From Fretibacterium sp. OH1220_COT-178 (lineage in GTDB: Bacteria; Synergistota; Synergistia; Synergistales; Aminobacteriaceae): 60,138 bases of DNA. Positions 18,674 to 27,646 of this stretch are shown piece after piece (position 1 is the stretch's first letter; each line of letters begins with the position of its first letter). The notes beneath the pieces are model-generated. The model worked only from the letters and a program-made list of their open reading frames with translations. It searched no databases and was not told the DNA's origin. Position numbers and translations under genes: made by a program. The stretch covers positions 1-60,138 of the forward strand of contig NZ_RQYL01000016.1 in the NCBI RefSeq assembly GCF_003860125.1. Direction: 5' to 3'.

Positions 18674-19717
18674 ATGTTCGGAACGGATATTGGCATAGAT
18701 TTGGGTACGGCGACGATTCTGATCTTCGAGAAGAGGCGCGGCGTCGTGCTGCGGGAGCCCTCGGTGGTCGCCGTGGATCAGGACACCGGCAACATCCTGG
18801 CCGTCGGGTACGAGGCGAAGAACATGGTCGGGCGTACCCCGGGCAGCATCGTCTCCGTGCGTCCCCTCCGGGACGGCGTCATCGCGAACTACTCGATGAC
18901 CGAGGCGATGCTCCAGCATTTCATGAGGCGCGTCACACGGGGCTGGCAGCGATTTTTTCGGAACAGGGCGATGATCTGCGTCCCCTCCGGGGCCACGGAC
19001 GTGGAGCGCCGGGCCGTCTTGGAGGCGGCGCTGGAGGTCGGGGCCAAGGAGGCCTATCTGATCGAGGAGCCCATGGCGGCCGCCATAGGCGCCAAGCTGA
19101 ACGTGGAGGAGGCCCGCGGCAAGATGGTCGTGGACGTCGGCGGCGGGACCGCGGACATCGCGGTGATCTCGCTGGGGGGCGTCGTCGTCTCCAAATCGCT
19201 CCGGATCGGAGGGGACAAGTTCGACGAGGGGATCATGCGCTACCTCCGCCGGCAGTACAACCTCGCCATCGGCGAGCAGACGGCCGAAAATCTCAAGATC
19301 ATGATCGGGACCTGCATCCCCATGGACGAGGAGCAGCGCATGGTCATCAAGGGGCGGGACCTCGTCCAGGGGCTGCCGCGGCAGATCGAGGTGACGAGCT
19401 CCGCCGTCAACATGGCGATCGGAGAGATGGTCCAGACCCTCGTCGACGGGGTGCGCAACGTTCTGGAATTAACGCCGCCGGAGCTTTCGGCCGATATCAT
19501 AGACAGGGGCATCGTGCTGACCGGGGGCGGATCCCTTTTGAAGGGACTTCCGGAGCTGATCTCCCAGCAGACGGGGATCAACTGCTTTACCGCGGAGAAC
19601 CCGATGGAATGTGTGGCGCTCGGGACGGGCAGGGCCCTGGCGGAGATCGACAAGCTGCGGGGCTCCGGCCGGAGCGGCATTCTGGTGAACGTCCGCAAGG
19701 GACGCAAGCGCCGCTAG
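18674..19717 (+). CDS. mreB: Rod-shape-determining actin homologue MreB/Mbl
   Basis: A cytoskeletal ATPase that directs cell-wall elongation. The 347-residue product has the actin-fold phosphate 1 motif GIDLGTATILIF at residues 7-18, VVDVGGGTADIAVI near residue 152 and the adenosine motif VLTGGGSLLKGLPE near residue 280. The start is ATG 18674 behind AGGGGG. It directly precedes the flagellar rod genes. Confidence 0.93.
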   Translation: MFGTDIGIDLGTATILIFEKRRGVVLREPSVVAVDQDTGNILAVGYEAKNMVGRTPGSIVSVRPLRDGVIANYSMTEAMLQHFMRRVTRGWQRFFRNRAMICVPSGATDVERRAVLEAALEVGAKEAYLIEEPMAAAIGAKLNVEEARGKMVVDVGGGTADIAVISLGGVVVSKSLRIGGDKFDEGIMRYLRRQYNLAIGEQTAENLKIMIGTCIPMDEEQRMVIKGRDLVQGLPRQIEVTSSAVNMAIGEMVQTLVDGVRNVLELTPPELSADIIDRGIVLTGGGSLLKGLPELISQQTGINCFTAENPMECVALGTGRALAEIDKLRGSGRSGILVNVRKGRKRR

Positions 19718-19796
19718 AGGGAGCTTCCGAAGGAGTCCCCTTCGGCGGGTACGTCGGGGGGAGCGTTTCCATCTTTATCGGGGAGGGCGTGATTTT

Positions 19797-20603
19797 TTGC
19801 ACAAAGGGCTTTATGCGGCCTGTTCCGCGATGCTCGTTCAGGAGACGCACCTGGACGTGGTGACGAACAACCTGGCGAACGTCGACACGCTCGGCTTTCG
19901 CCGCCGTGTCCCCGTGAATGCCGAGTTCAGCGCCCATCTGGATCGTATCGAGAGGATCTCGGAGGACGGAGAGACCAAGATCACGACCGCCGTGCCGTTC
20001 ACCATGAACTGGAAGGGCAAGCAGACGATCGGGACCTTGGCCCTGGCCAACGTCTTTTCGGAGAGTGCTATGGACACCGCATCCGGCGCCGTCCGGGTAA
20101 CGGACAATCCTCTGGACCTCCTGATCGAGGGGCCCGGTTTCTTCGCGGTCCAGGATGGTGCGGGCAACACCTTTTACACGCGCCAGGGAAGCTTTGCGCT
20201 CTCGGAGGAGGGCGTTGTCGTTACGCATGACGGCATGACGCTCCAGGGCGACGGCGGGGCGATCGAGGTGGGCGGGGCGACGCGGCTGGTCGTGACGCCC
20301 AACGGGCAGATCCATGCCGACGGGGAGATCGTCGGGACGATCCCTCTCTACACCTTCGAGCGGCCGACCTACCTTCGGCAGGTCGGGAAGAACCTCCTGG
20401 TGCCGAACGAGGCCTCGGGCCCGGCGGAGGCTTCCGAGGAAGTGCGGATCGTGGGAGGTGCCCTCGAAATGTCCAACGTCAGCGTCGTCGAGGAGATGGT
20501 GCGCATGATCGAGGCCCAGCGGGCTTACGAGGGGGCGTCGAAAGCCCTCATGACCCACGACGAGCAGACGGGCAAGCTCATCACCGCCTACAGCAGGGGC
20601 TAG
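19797..20603 (+). CDS. flgF: Flagellar basal-body rod protein FlgF
   Basis: A proximal-rod or FlgG-like structural protein exported by the flagellar type III system. The 268-residue product has the N-terminal rod signature (NNLANVDTLGFRRR near residue 23) and the C-terminal coil EMVRMIEAQRAYEGASKAL. TTG 19797 is the apparent start. FlgF is preferred because flgG follows; the two share their overall architecture and length. Confidence 0.85.
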   Translation: MHKGLYAACSAMLVQETHLDVVTNNLANVDTLGFRRRVPVNAEFSAHLDRIERISEDGETKITTAVPFTMNWKGKQTIGTLALANVFSESAMDTASGAVRVTDNPLDLLIEGPGFFAVQDGAGNTFYTRQGSFALSEEGVVVTHDGMTLQGDGGAIEVGGATRLVVTPNGQIHADGEIVGTIPLYTFERPTYLRQVGKNLLVPNEASGPAEASEEVRIVGGALEMSNVSVVEEMVRMIEAQRAYEGASKALMTHDEQTGKLITAYSRG

Positions 20604-20637
20604 CCCTCTTTTTGTCGTGTCGGGGAGGTATTGGTGA

Positions 20638-21444
20638 ATGTTGAGATCACTCTGGTCCAGCGCCTCGGGCATGATCGCCCAGCAGACCAACCTTGACGTC
20701 GTCGCCCACAACCTGGCGAACGTCAACACCCAGGGATACAAGAAGCGCCGCGCCGATTTCGAGGATCTGCTCTATCAGATCGGAAGGGAGCCCGGGACGC
20801 CGATAGAGCCGAACTCCATGGTTCCGACCGGCGTCCAGGTGGGGTTGGGCACGCGGGTGATCGCGACCCCCAGCTTCATGACCCAGGGGAACTTTCAGAT
20901 CACGGACAACCCCCTGGACTGGGCGATCGCCGGAAAGACCATGGCGGGGCAGAACGCCTATTTTCAGGTGACCCAGATGGACGGGACGATCGCCTACACC
21001 CGTGCGGGGGCGTGGGACGTGGATGCCGACGGGCAGGTCGTCAACCACGACGGGCTGCTGCTGGAGCCCGCCGTCGTCATCCCCCGCGACGCCGTCGCCA
21101 TACAGCTGAGCCCGGACGGCATCGTCTCCGTCAGGATGCCCGGTCAGACGGAGCTGCAGGAGGTCGGTCAGCTGGAGCTTGCGCGTTTCATCAATCCTGC
21201 AGGGCTGAGGGCCGAGGGGAACAGGCTCTTCATCGAGACGGAGGCCAGCGGCCCCGCCATTCTGGGACAGCCCGGAGCGGACGGGATGCCCGAGGTGCGC
21301 CAGGGCGTTCTGGAGATGTCCAACGTTCAGGTCGTCGAGGAGATGGTGGAGATGATCATCGCCCAGCGGGCCTACGAGGCCAACTCGAAAGGCGTCCAGA
21401 CGGCGGACGACCTGCTGAGGATCGCCAACGGGCTGAAGCGTTAG
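20638..21444 (+). CDS. flgG: Flagellar distal rod protein FlgG
   Basis: Forms the distal rod of the flagellum. The 268-residue product begins MLRSLWSSASGMIAQQTNLD, has HNLANVNTQGYKKR near residue 25 and ends EMVEMIIAQRAYEANSKGVQ, matching FlgG closely. It follows flgF by 34 bases with a GGGAGG ribosome site. Confidence 0.92.
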   Translation: MLRSLWSSASGMIAQQTNLDVVAHNLANVNTQGYKKRRADFEDLLYQIGREPGTPIEPNSMVPTGVQVGLGTRVIATPSFMTQGNFQITDNPLDWAIAGKTMAGQNAYFQVTQMDGTIAYTRAGAWDVDADGQVVNHDGLLLEPAVVIPRDAVAIQLSPDGIVSVRMPGQTELQEVGQLELARFINPAGLRAEGNRLFIETEASGPAILGQPGADGMPEVRQGVLEMSNVQVVEEMVEMIIAQRAYEANSKGVQTADDLLRIANGLKR

Positions 21445-21467
21445 TCTTGAAGGGGCTGTCGGATTTC

Positions 21468-22415
21468 ATGTGGCGGAGGGTGCTCCGCCTTTTTTTTATA
21501 GCGCTTCTGGGGGCGGGACTTCCTCTCGGGTTCCCGGGGGAGCTCCGCGCGGAGCGGGGGATCCGGGTCGAGGTCCCCTCGGTCGTGCATGTGGACGCCA
21601 CGGCCTTCATGTTGGGGGACATTGCACGGATATACGGCTCCGACAGCGCTCGGGAGGCTCTGAGTCCTCTGCTTCTCTCGTCGGAGGGGGGCTTCCTGGC
21701 CCGTGAATCGGTGGTTCGGGCCATCGAGGCCAGCGGGCTCGATGGGGTTCGCGTGGAGGTCCGAATGCCCCAAAGGGTACGGGTGCTGCCGGCGGAGGCG
21801 GGGGAGACGAGCTCCCACGAAGCGGGGCTTTCCCCTGACGAAAACCTGTCGTCTGTGATAAAATCACTCGCAGCATGGGACGGCGTCGTCGAGGTCGCCC
21901 ATTCGGGGACGGTCCCTCAGGGGCGGCTCGTCTCCCCGGCCTCCCTGGTTCCGGGGACGCCGGCCGCGACGTTGCGTTTTCGCGACGCCGGGGGGCGGGA
22001 GCGGTCGCTGGGTGTGCGCCTGACCTGGACGCAGAACGTTCTCGTCATGGCGCGGTCCGTGCCCCGGGATCGCCCTCTGGCTGCCGCGGACCTCACGACG
22101 CGCTCGATGCGGATCGCCAGGCCGGGGGTCTATGCGACGCAGGCCTCCGAGGTCGTGGGGCGTTCCTCGCGCAAGCCCCTGCAACAGGGAACGCCCGTGT
22201 TGCTGGAGCTCCTGTCCGAGCCTGCGGTGGCGAAACGGGGCGGTGCGGTCCTGATCGTCGTGCGGCAGGGAGGGCTCACGGCCACCGCCAAGGGCGTGCT
22301 TCTGGACGACGGGGCCGTGGGGGCCGTCGTGAGGGTGCGCCGATCGGACAATAAAAAGGTGGTCCTCAGGGCCCGGGTTTTGGATGGCGATACGGTGGAG
22401 GTGGATGTTCCGTGA
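21468..22415 (+). CDS. flgA: Flagellar P-ring assembly chaperone FlgA
   Basis: A periplasmic chaperone that helps FlgI form the P ring. ATG 21468 gives 315 residues with a signal peptide (residues 1-27, LFFIALLGAGLPLG core). The C-terminal SAF-type domain (VLVMARSVPRDRPLAAADLT, then VVGRSSRKPLQQGTPV) is diagnostic. Its stop overlaps the flgH start (GTGA). The N-terminal half is poorly conserved, as usual. Confidence 0.87.
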   Translation: MWRRVLRLFFIALLGAGLPLGFPGELRAERGIRVEVPSVVHVDATAFMLGDIARIYGSDSAREALSPLLLSSEGGFLARESVVRAIEASGLDGVRVEVRMPQRVRVLPAEAGETSSHEAGLSPDENLSSVIKSLAAWDGVVEVAHSGTVPQGRLVSPASLVPGTPAATLRFRDAGGRERSLGVRLTWTQNVLVMARSVPRDRPLAAADLTTRSMRIARPGVYATQASEVVGRSSRKPLQQGTPVLLELLSEPAVAKRGGAVLIVVRQGGLTATAKGVLLDDGAVGAVVRVRRSDNKKVVLRARVLDGDTVEVDVP

Positions 22416-23008
22416 AAAAAGCGAAGGGTTGGATCCGGACGGCTTTTCTCCTCCTGCTTTTTTGTTGTGCGGCGGTTGGGCCCGCACCTGAGGCGAAGGC
22501 CGCCTCTCTATGGGACGACAGGACGAACTGGATGGCGGACGAGCGCCCGGGGCGTGTGGGGGACATCGTGACGGTGCTGGTCAACGAGCGGACCGACGCC
22601 AAGGACGAGGCGACGATGGACGTGAAGAAGTCCTCGAACAGCTCGGTCAGCGACGGGACGGGGATCCTGAACTTCATCCGCCGCCTGACGCTGACCAGCG
22701 ACAACAGCAGCAAGGGGGACGGCTCCGTGGAGCGCAAGCACCACGCCCGGGCGACCGTGGCCTGCCTGGTCACGGACGTGCTGCCCAACGGCAATTTGGT
22801 GATCGAAGGCACACGCGACGTCCGCACCAGCGAGGAGACGCTGCAGTTCCAGCTGGTCGGCGTGATCCGCCCCCAGGACGTCAACAGCAACAACCAGATC
22901 CGCAGCGAGCTGATCGCAAACGCCGAGTTGGCCGTGAAGGGCAAGGGGGTCATCTCCCGAACCCAGAAGCCCGGCATCATCACTCAGATCCTTCAGGCGG
23001 TTTTCTGA
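22412..23008 (+). CDS. flgH: Flagellar L-ring protein FlgH
   Basis: Forms the outer-membrane L ring, so its presence indicates a diderm envelope. The 198-residue product has a signal peptide, GDIVTVLVNERTDA near residue 50 and the C-terminal strand-rich region (NGNLVIEGTRDVRTSEE) of the family. Start is GTG 22412, overlapping flgA. A Cys pair lies in the signal region (FCCAA), but the lipobox is not canonical, so lipidation is uncertain. Confidence 0.88.
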   Translation: MKKAKGWIRTAFLLLLFCCAAVGPAPEAKAASLWDDRTNWMADERPGRVGDIVTVLVNERTDAKDEATMDVKKSSNSSVSDGTGILNFIRRLTLTSDNSSKGDGSVERKHHARATVACLVTDVLPNGNLVIEGTRDVRTSEETLQFQLVGVIRPQDVNSNNQIRSELIANAELAVKGKGVISRTQKPGIITQILQAVF

Positions 23009-23036
23009 TTTTGTGCTCGGGAGAGGAGTGCGGAAG

Positions 23037-24188
23037 ATGAGGGGTATCGGCATGCCCTGCCGTAGGGTGCTGGGCGCTTTTCTGTCCCTTCTTTGGGTTG
23101 TGTGCGGGGCCGCGTCCGCGGCCGTCGACCTTCGGGACATGGATTTCGGGAGGATTCATCCCCAGGTCCGCATCAAGGACATCGTGGAGATCGAGGGGGC
23201 GCGCGGCAACCAGCTGACCGGCGTAGGGCTTGTGACGGGGCTCGCCGGCACGGGGGACAAGTCGCCCATGGCCACGCAGATGATGCGGAACATGATGCGC
23301 AATTTCGGGGTGACCCTGGACGAGAAGGCGGCCCGGAGCAAGAACGTTGCCGTGGTCTCCCTGACCGCGACGCTGCCGCCCTACGCCCGCCCGGGTCAGG
23401 CCATCGACGTCAACGTCAGCGCGATGGGCGATGCGAAGAGCCTCCAGGGCGGGACGCTCATGCAGTCCCCGCTGAAGGCTGCGGACGGCAAGGTCTATGC
23501 CGTCGCACAGGGGGCCGTTCTCGTGGGCGGATATACGGCGGGCGGTTCGGCCGCGACCCAGACCAAGAACATCCCCACGGCGGGCCGGCTGCCCGGGGGG
23601 GCGATCGTGGAGCGTGACGTGCCCGCGGATTATGCGGTGGGCGGGCAGATGGCCCTGCTTCTTCGGGACCCGGATTTCACGACGGCGCAGCGCATTGCGG
23701 ACGCGATCAACCGGCATTTTGGGGCCGTGGCCTATCCGGTGGATGCGGGGCGGGTCGTGGTGAATCTTCCGGGGCAATATCTCGCGGCGCCGACGGCCTT
23801 CCTGGCGAACATGGAGAAGCTGGAGATCGCGCCCGACAAGGCGGCTCGCGTGGCCGTGAACGAGCGGACCGGGACCGTGGTGATGGGGGGGAACGTCCGC
23901 ATCAGCTCGGTAGCCGTGGCGCACGGCAACCTCACGGTCTCCGTCAAGGAGGATCCGAACGTCGTCCAGCCCAACCCCTTCGGCGGGGGCGAGACCCGTA
24001 CGGAACGACGGACGGACGTGACGGTCGACGAGGATGGAACCAGCATGATAGCGATGCCCTCGACGACGACAGTTCGAGACTTGGTGCGGGTGATGAACTC
24101 CATTGGGGCTTCTCCCCGGGACATCATCGAGATCCTTCAGGCGATCGACAAGGCGGGGGCTTTACACGGCGAACTGGTCAACATGTAG
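23037..24188 (+). CDS. flgI: Flagellar P-ring protein FlgI
   Basis: Forms the periplasmic P ring. ATG 23037 is chosen because GAGAGGAG lies eight bases upstream; a GTG at 23013 is also in frame. The 383-residue product has a signal peptide followed by VRIKDIVEIEGARGNQLTGV and GLVTGLAGTGDKS, and a C-terminus with IIEILQAIDKAGALHGEL, all typical. It sits between flgH and flgJ. Confidence 0.93.
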   Translation: MRGIGMPCRRVLGAFLSLLWVVCGAASAAVDLRDMDFGRIHPQVRIKDIVEIEGARGNQLTGVGLVTGLAGTGDKSPMATQMMRNMMRNFGVTLDEKAARSKNVAVVSLTATLPPYARPGQAIDVNVSAMGDAKSLQGGTLMQSPLKAADGKVYAVAQGAVLVGGYTAGGSAATQTKNIPTAGRLPGGAIVERDVPADYAVGGQMALLLRDPDFTTAQRIADAINRHFGAVAYPVDAGRVVVNLPGQYLAAPTAFLANMEKLEIAPDKAARVAVNERTGTVVMGGNVRISSVAVAHGNLTVSVKEDPNVVQPNPFGGGETRTERRTDVTVDEDGTSMIAMPSTTTVRDLVRVMNSIGASPRDIIEILQAIDKAGALHGELVNM

Positions 24189-24203
24189 AAAGGCGGCCGA
24201 ACG

Positions 24204-24581
24204 ATGCTCGATCCGATAAGAAAGTACAATTTCCGGGTTCAGGAGGCGAAGGTGGACCCGGAGGTCCACAAGACGCCGCAGGCCCGGGAGCTGAAGGAGG
24301 CCTGCCAGCAATTCGAGTCGATCCTCTGGTCGCAGGTCTGGAAGAAGATGCGCAACAGCGCCCGTGCGGTTGGCGGGCCGGAGCGGGAGCGGCCCTGGAG
24401 GCAGATGGAGGACCTTTCGCTGGAGATGGCCTCCGACGACCTGGCCGCGAGCGCCAACGGTCCCGGGCTCTGGAAGATGCTTTACGATCGGATGGTGGTC
24501 GGCCTGGCGGCCGAGAGAACGTCCGTGTCCGCGGAGCGGCTGGCCGAGGACGATACGGAGCTCCCGGAAGCCCTCGAATGA
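24204..24581 (+). CDS. flgJ: Rod-binding protein, FlgJ N-terminal domain type
   Basis: A 125-residue protein corresponding to the rod-scaffold domain of FlgJ (ACQQFESILWSQVWKKMR at about residues 33-50, MEDLSLEMASDDLA near 70). It lacks the muramidase domain of enterobacterial FlgJ, so another enzyme must open the peptidoglycan. Its stop overlaps the next gene by four bases (ATGA). Confidence 0.82.
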   Translation: MLDPIRKYNFRVQEAKVDPEVHKTPQARELKEACQQFESILWSQVWKKMRNSARAVGGPERERPWRQMEDLSLEMASDDLAASANGPGLWKMLYDRMVVGLAAERTSVSAERLAEDDTELPEALE

Positions 24582-25006
24582 GTGCGGGGTCCAGGTGGTG
24601 GAGCCGGGGCGTTCGTTTTTCCTGCGTCGGGTGCGGCCGGTGTTGCCGGGGCGAGCCCGGCGCGATTTTTTTTACCCGCGAGGAGGGAGCTCGGGTGCGC
24701 GAGTTCCTGTCCGTGGATGAGGACGCCTTCCGGCGGCGCTTCGTCACCCTGCGCTGGGGGCGGCCCAGCTTTATCGAACGGTCGAATGGGGACTGCATTT
24801 TTTATCGGGCGGACGAAGCCCGGTGTGCCGTCTACCCCGTCCGTCCGGCCCAGTGTCGGCTTTTTCCCTTCTGGGCCGAGGTGATGCGGTCGGAGGACAG
24901 CTGGAACGCCCACGCCCGGCACTGCCCGGGGATGAACGGCGGCCGTCTTTATTCCGCTCCGGAGATCGAGGCGCTGCTTCGGGAGGAGCGGGGGCAGGAA
25001 GGTTGA
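24578..25006 (+). CDS. YkgJ-family cysteine-cluster protein
   Basis: A 142-residue protein with CVGCGRCC near residue 15, then CIFY, CAVYP, CRLFPFW and a late HCPG. This is the Cys pattern of the YkgJ/FliB-like family, predicted to bind zinc or an iron-sulfur cluster. It is translationally coupled to flgJ (ATGA overlap). Related proteins are sometimes found beside flagellar genes (FliB methylates flagellin lysines), but no methyltransferase domain is visible, so function is open. Confidence 0.7.
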   Translation: MSAGSRWWSRGVRFSCVGCGRCCRGEPGAIFFTREEGARVREFLSVDEDAFRRRFVTLRWGRPSFIERSNGDCIFYRADEARCAVYPVRPAQCRLFPFWAEVMRSEDSWNAHARHCPGMNGGRLYSAPEIEALLREERGQEG

Positions 25007-25043
25007 TGGAAGCGGGACGACGAGGTTCGGAGGGAGGAAAACG

Positions 25044-25457
25044 ATGCTGACGGACGCGATGGGGAGCGGAGCGACGCCGCTCGAGGAAGAGCTGCGGCGT
25101 CTGATGGATACCGAGCGCCTGGTGACGGCGCGCCTGGTGGATTCGGTCCTGCGCACCAGCCGCCTCGCCGGGACGGCGACCCCCGAACTTCAGGATTTGT
25201 TCGGGGATTGGCTCTCGGTGATGGGGGCCCACGTTTTGGAGGAGGTCGACGGTCCGGTCAGGCGCGATGTCGCCTCCTGGGCCGGAAATCTGGGCATTGG
25301 GGAGACGAGCCTTTTCTCCCTGCTGGTCCAGCTGCACCGGTCAGGGGCGGTCCGGATCCGTGCCGTGGAGCTGGAGCCCGGGGATGGGCGTGATGTCGAG
25401 CGGTGCGGTTGTCTGGAGACAGACGCCGACTTGAACGAGGGAGGCGGCAACTCTTGA
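25044..25457 (+). CDS. Uncharacterised cytosolic protein
   Basis: A 137-residue acidic protein that I do not recognise. It is mostly helical by composition (EEELRRLMDTERLVTARLVDSVL), has no signal or membrane segment, and ends with CGCLETDADLN. It lies 37 bases after the Cys-cluster gene with a GGAGGAAA ribosome site, and its stop overlaps the next start (TTGA). It likely belongs to the same transcript as flgF-flgJ. Confidence 0.65.
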   Translation: MLTDAMGSGATPLEEELRRLMDTERLVTARLVDSVLRTSRLAGTATPELQDLFGDWLSVMGAHVLEEVDGPVRRDVASWAGNLGIGETSLFSLLVQLHRSGAVRIRAVELEPGDGRDVERCGCLETDADLNEGGGNS

Positions 25458-25834
25458 GACGCGAACCCGTCAAAGCGGCGGTCTTTGCTTGTCTTGTGGC
25501 GATGTTTTTTCTGGCGGCTCCTCTGGCGGCCGGCGCCGTCGTCCGGGAGGGGCGCATTGAGGGGCGCCCGGGCTTCTCCTTCCGAACTCTGGTCTACAAG
25601 TGGGATCATCTGTCTGTGGACATCGTGAACGGGACCCGAAACAACGCCACCTTCGGCGGCACGATGCTTTTTCTGGACCGCTACGGGAGGACGGTGGCGA
25701 GGGCGGAGCTGCTTCCCGGGAAGATCAAGCGCAAGTCCACGAAGCGCTGGAGGGGCCAGTTCACCGAGGGCAGTGGCGAGGAGGCGTCCAAGGCGGTACG
25801 GCTGATGTGGGTTTTCGACATGAGGGATGAATGA
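25454..25834 (+). CDS. Small exported protein of unknown function
   Basis: The likely start is TTG 25454 (LRREPVKAAVFACLVAMFF), overlapping the previous stop and behind GAGGGAGG. It gives 126 residues with a clear signal peptide (cleavage near LAAGA). The mature part has alternating hydrophobic strands (GFSFRTLVYKWDHLSVDIVN, TMLFLDRYGRTVARAEL), suggesting a small beta fold. No family recognised. It overlaps the next exported protein by four bases. Confidence 0.65.
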   Translation: MRREPVKAAVFACLVAMFFLAAPLAAGAVVREGRIEGRPGFSFRTLVYKWDHLSVDIVNGTRNNATFGGTMLFLDRYGRTVARAELLPGKIKRKSTKRWRGQFTEGSGEEASKAVRLMWVFDMRDE

Positions 25835-26409
25835 TGGGCTGCGTCCGAGGAACGAGTTTTATCCGATGGGGCAAGGGACTTCTTTCGGCCCTTCTTCTGT
25901 TGTGCTTTGCGGCGCCACGGGCATTGGCCGCTCCCGACAGTGCGGAGGCGTTCATGTCCGCCACCTTCGGGCTCTCCTCGAAGCGGACGCAGCTTCGAAT
26001 GGAACGCAGCGGCGCGAAGGCCGTCGGTTTCATCCGCGACGGACGGCTCTCCATGGAGGGGCTCTTCGAGGGACGGCCGGCCTTGTTCGTCTTCGGCTTC
26101 CACCCCAAAAAGGGTTTGAACCACAAGGCCGTCTACCTGACGAGCACCGGCAACGGGGACGAGGACAATGCCCTCTACGGCGCCCTGCGCGATGCCTACA
26201 ACGCCCGCTTCGGAAGGGTGAGGGAGGCCCCGCAGCCCAATGTATGGGCGGAGGGGCGTCTCCTGCTGCACAATGTATGGACTCCGGACCGTTATTCCAC
26301 CATCGTCCTGTCCTACAACCCCGAGGCGACGAACCGTTTCCCCGGAAGTTCGCCGGGAGCGCGGCCGATACACCTGATCTACAGCTACTCCAAATGGCAA
26401 CGGAAATGA
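25831..26409 (+). CDS. Exported protein of unknown function
   Basis: A 192-residue protein with a signal peptide (LLSALLLLCFAAPRALA, residues 16-32). The mature part alternates short strands and ends HLIYSYSKWQRK. No family recognised. The ATG overlaps the preceding stop (ATGA), so the two exported proteins are co-translated and probably act together in the envelope. Confidence 0.65.
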   Translation: MMGCVRGTSFIRWGKGLLSALLLLCFAAPRALAAPDSAEAFMSATFGLSSKRTQLRMERSGAKAVGFIRDGRLSMEGLFEGRPALFVFGFHPKKGLNHKAVYLTSTGNGDEDNALYGALRDAYNARFGRVREAPQPNVWAEGRLLLHNVWTPDRYSTIVLSYNPEATNRFPGSSPGARPIHLIYSYSKWQRK

Positions 26410-26454
26410 CGAGGGCCTGGTGATGGCGAGATTCGATGTTCCCGCGGAAGGAGG

Positions 26455-27555
26455 ATGCGGATGCTGACCTGCCAAAGGTGTTTACGGAACTTTGGGGACC
26501 GGGAGCCCGTCTGGTGCTGTCCCTGCGGGGGAACGCTCCAGCTGAAGGACTGCACCCCTTCAGCCGTCGATAGGCGGGGGATCTGGCGCTACCTGGGCGG
26601 CCTGCCGATCGAACCCGAGCATATCGTCTCGATGGGCGAGGGCGATACGCCGCTGATCGAGCGGGCCGTCGGCGGTCGGTCGGCATGGTTCAAGCTGGAC
26701 TACCTGGCTCCGACGGGATCGTACAAGGACCGGGGTATGTCGGTGCTGGTCAGTTGGCTGAGGTCGGCGGGGATAACGCGCGTGGTGGAGGACTCATCGG
26801 GCAATGCGGGGTCGTCCATGGCGGCCTACTGCGCGGCCGGCGGCGTTGCGTGCGACGTTTACGTTCCGGACTACACCTCCTCGGGAAAATGCGTGCAGAT
26901 CGCGGCCTATGGGGCCAGGCTCGTCCGGGTGCCCGGCACGAGGGAGGACACCACGCGCGCTGCGGAGCGGGCGGGGGCTTCCTGCTTCTACGCCAGCCAC
27001 AATTGGAGTCCCTGGTTCCTGCACGGTATCAAAACGTGGTTTCTGGAGGTTTTCGACGTGCTGCCCGAGGTCCGGAACGTCGTTGTTCCCGTGGGCCAGG
27101 GCAGCGTTGCCCTTGGAGCGCGGCTGGCGATGGAGGAGCTCAGGAAAACGGGGCATCTGGAGCGTCTGCCCCGAATCTTCGCGGTCCAGCCTGCGCACTG
27201 CGATCCTCTGGCGCGGGCCTTCGAGGCCGGTTTGGAGGACCCCGTTCCGATCGAGAAGGAGGATACGGCGGCCGAGGGCATCGCCTCGGCGGAGCCGGTG
27301 CGCGGGACCGAGGTGCTGCGGGCGGTCCGGGACACGGGCGGCGGCTTCGTCACCGTGTCAGAGCCGGAGATCTGGTCTGCGCATGCCGACCTCTGCCGAG
27401 CCGGGCTGTACGTGGAACCGACGTCCGCGGCTGCGGCTGCGGGGTGGAGGAAGCTCTGCGACGCGGGGCGCATCGATGCGGTGGAGCCCACGGTGGTCTA
27501 CCTCTCCGGCATCGGTCTGAAGGCCACGGACAAGATCGCGGAGCATATGCGATGA
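26455..27555 (+). CDS. PLP-dependent threonine-synthase-like enzyme
   Basis: A fold-type II PLP enzyme of 366 residues. An N-terminal zinc-ribbon-like patch (CQRC at 6-9, CCPCGG at 21-26) precedes the lyase fold. The Schiff-base Lys lies in PTGSYKDRGM (near residue 90), the phosphate loop SSGNAGSS follows, and a C-terminal EPTSAAAAAG is present. Best guess is threonine synthase (phosphohomoserine to threonine), but no other threonine gene is adjacent; a related dehydratase or lyase is possible. ATG at 26455 or 26461 could start it, both behind GGAAGGAGG. Confidence 0.75.
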   Translation: MRMLTCQRCLRNFGDREPVWCCPCGGTLQLKDCTPSAVDRRGIWRYLGGLPIEPEHIVSMGEGDTPLIERAVGGRSAWFKLDYLAPTGSYKDRGMSVLVSWLRSAGITRVVEDSSGNAGSSMAAYCAAGGVACDVYVPDYTSSGKCVQIAAYGARLVRVPGTREDTTRAAERAGASCFYASHNWSPWFLHGIKTWFLEVFDVLPEVRNVVVPVGQGSVALGARLAMEELRKTGHLERLPRIFAVQPAHCDPLARAFEAGLEDPVPIEKEDTAAEGIASAEPVRGTEVLRAVRDTGGGFVTVSEPEIWSAHADLCRAGLYVEPTSAAAAAGWRKLCDAGRIDAVEPTVVYLSGIGLKATDKIAEHMR

Positions 27556-27582
27556 GCCCCGCGCGTTGGAGAGAAGCATGAG

Positions 27583-27615
27583 ATCGGCCCCACCGGCCAA
27601 GCCGGTGGGGCCGAT
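27583..27615. terminator. Bidirectional hairpin between convergent genes
   Basis: Perfect 15-bp inverted repeat (arms 27583-27597 and 27601-27615, loop CAA) in the 91-base gap between the PLP enzyme (+) and the cupin gene (-). There is no strong T run on either side, but position and stability suggest termination for both strands. Confidence 0.6.
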
Positions 27616-27646
27616 TGCTTGGGGGCCTTGTTGGAAAGCGCCGGCG

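Noticed and set aside
19727-19745. CCGAAGG/CCTTCGG hairpin after mreB as a terminator
   Set aside because: No T run follows, and flgF starts 50 bases later on the same strand, so termination is unlikely.
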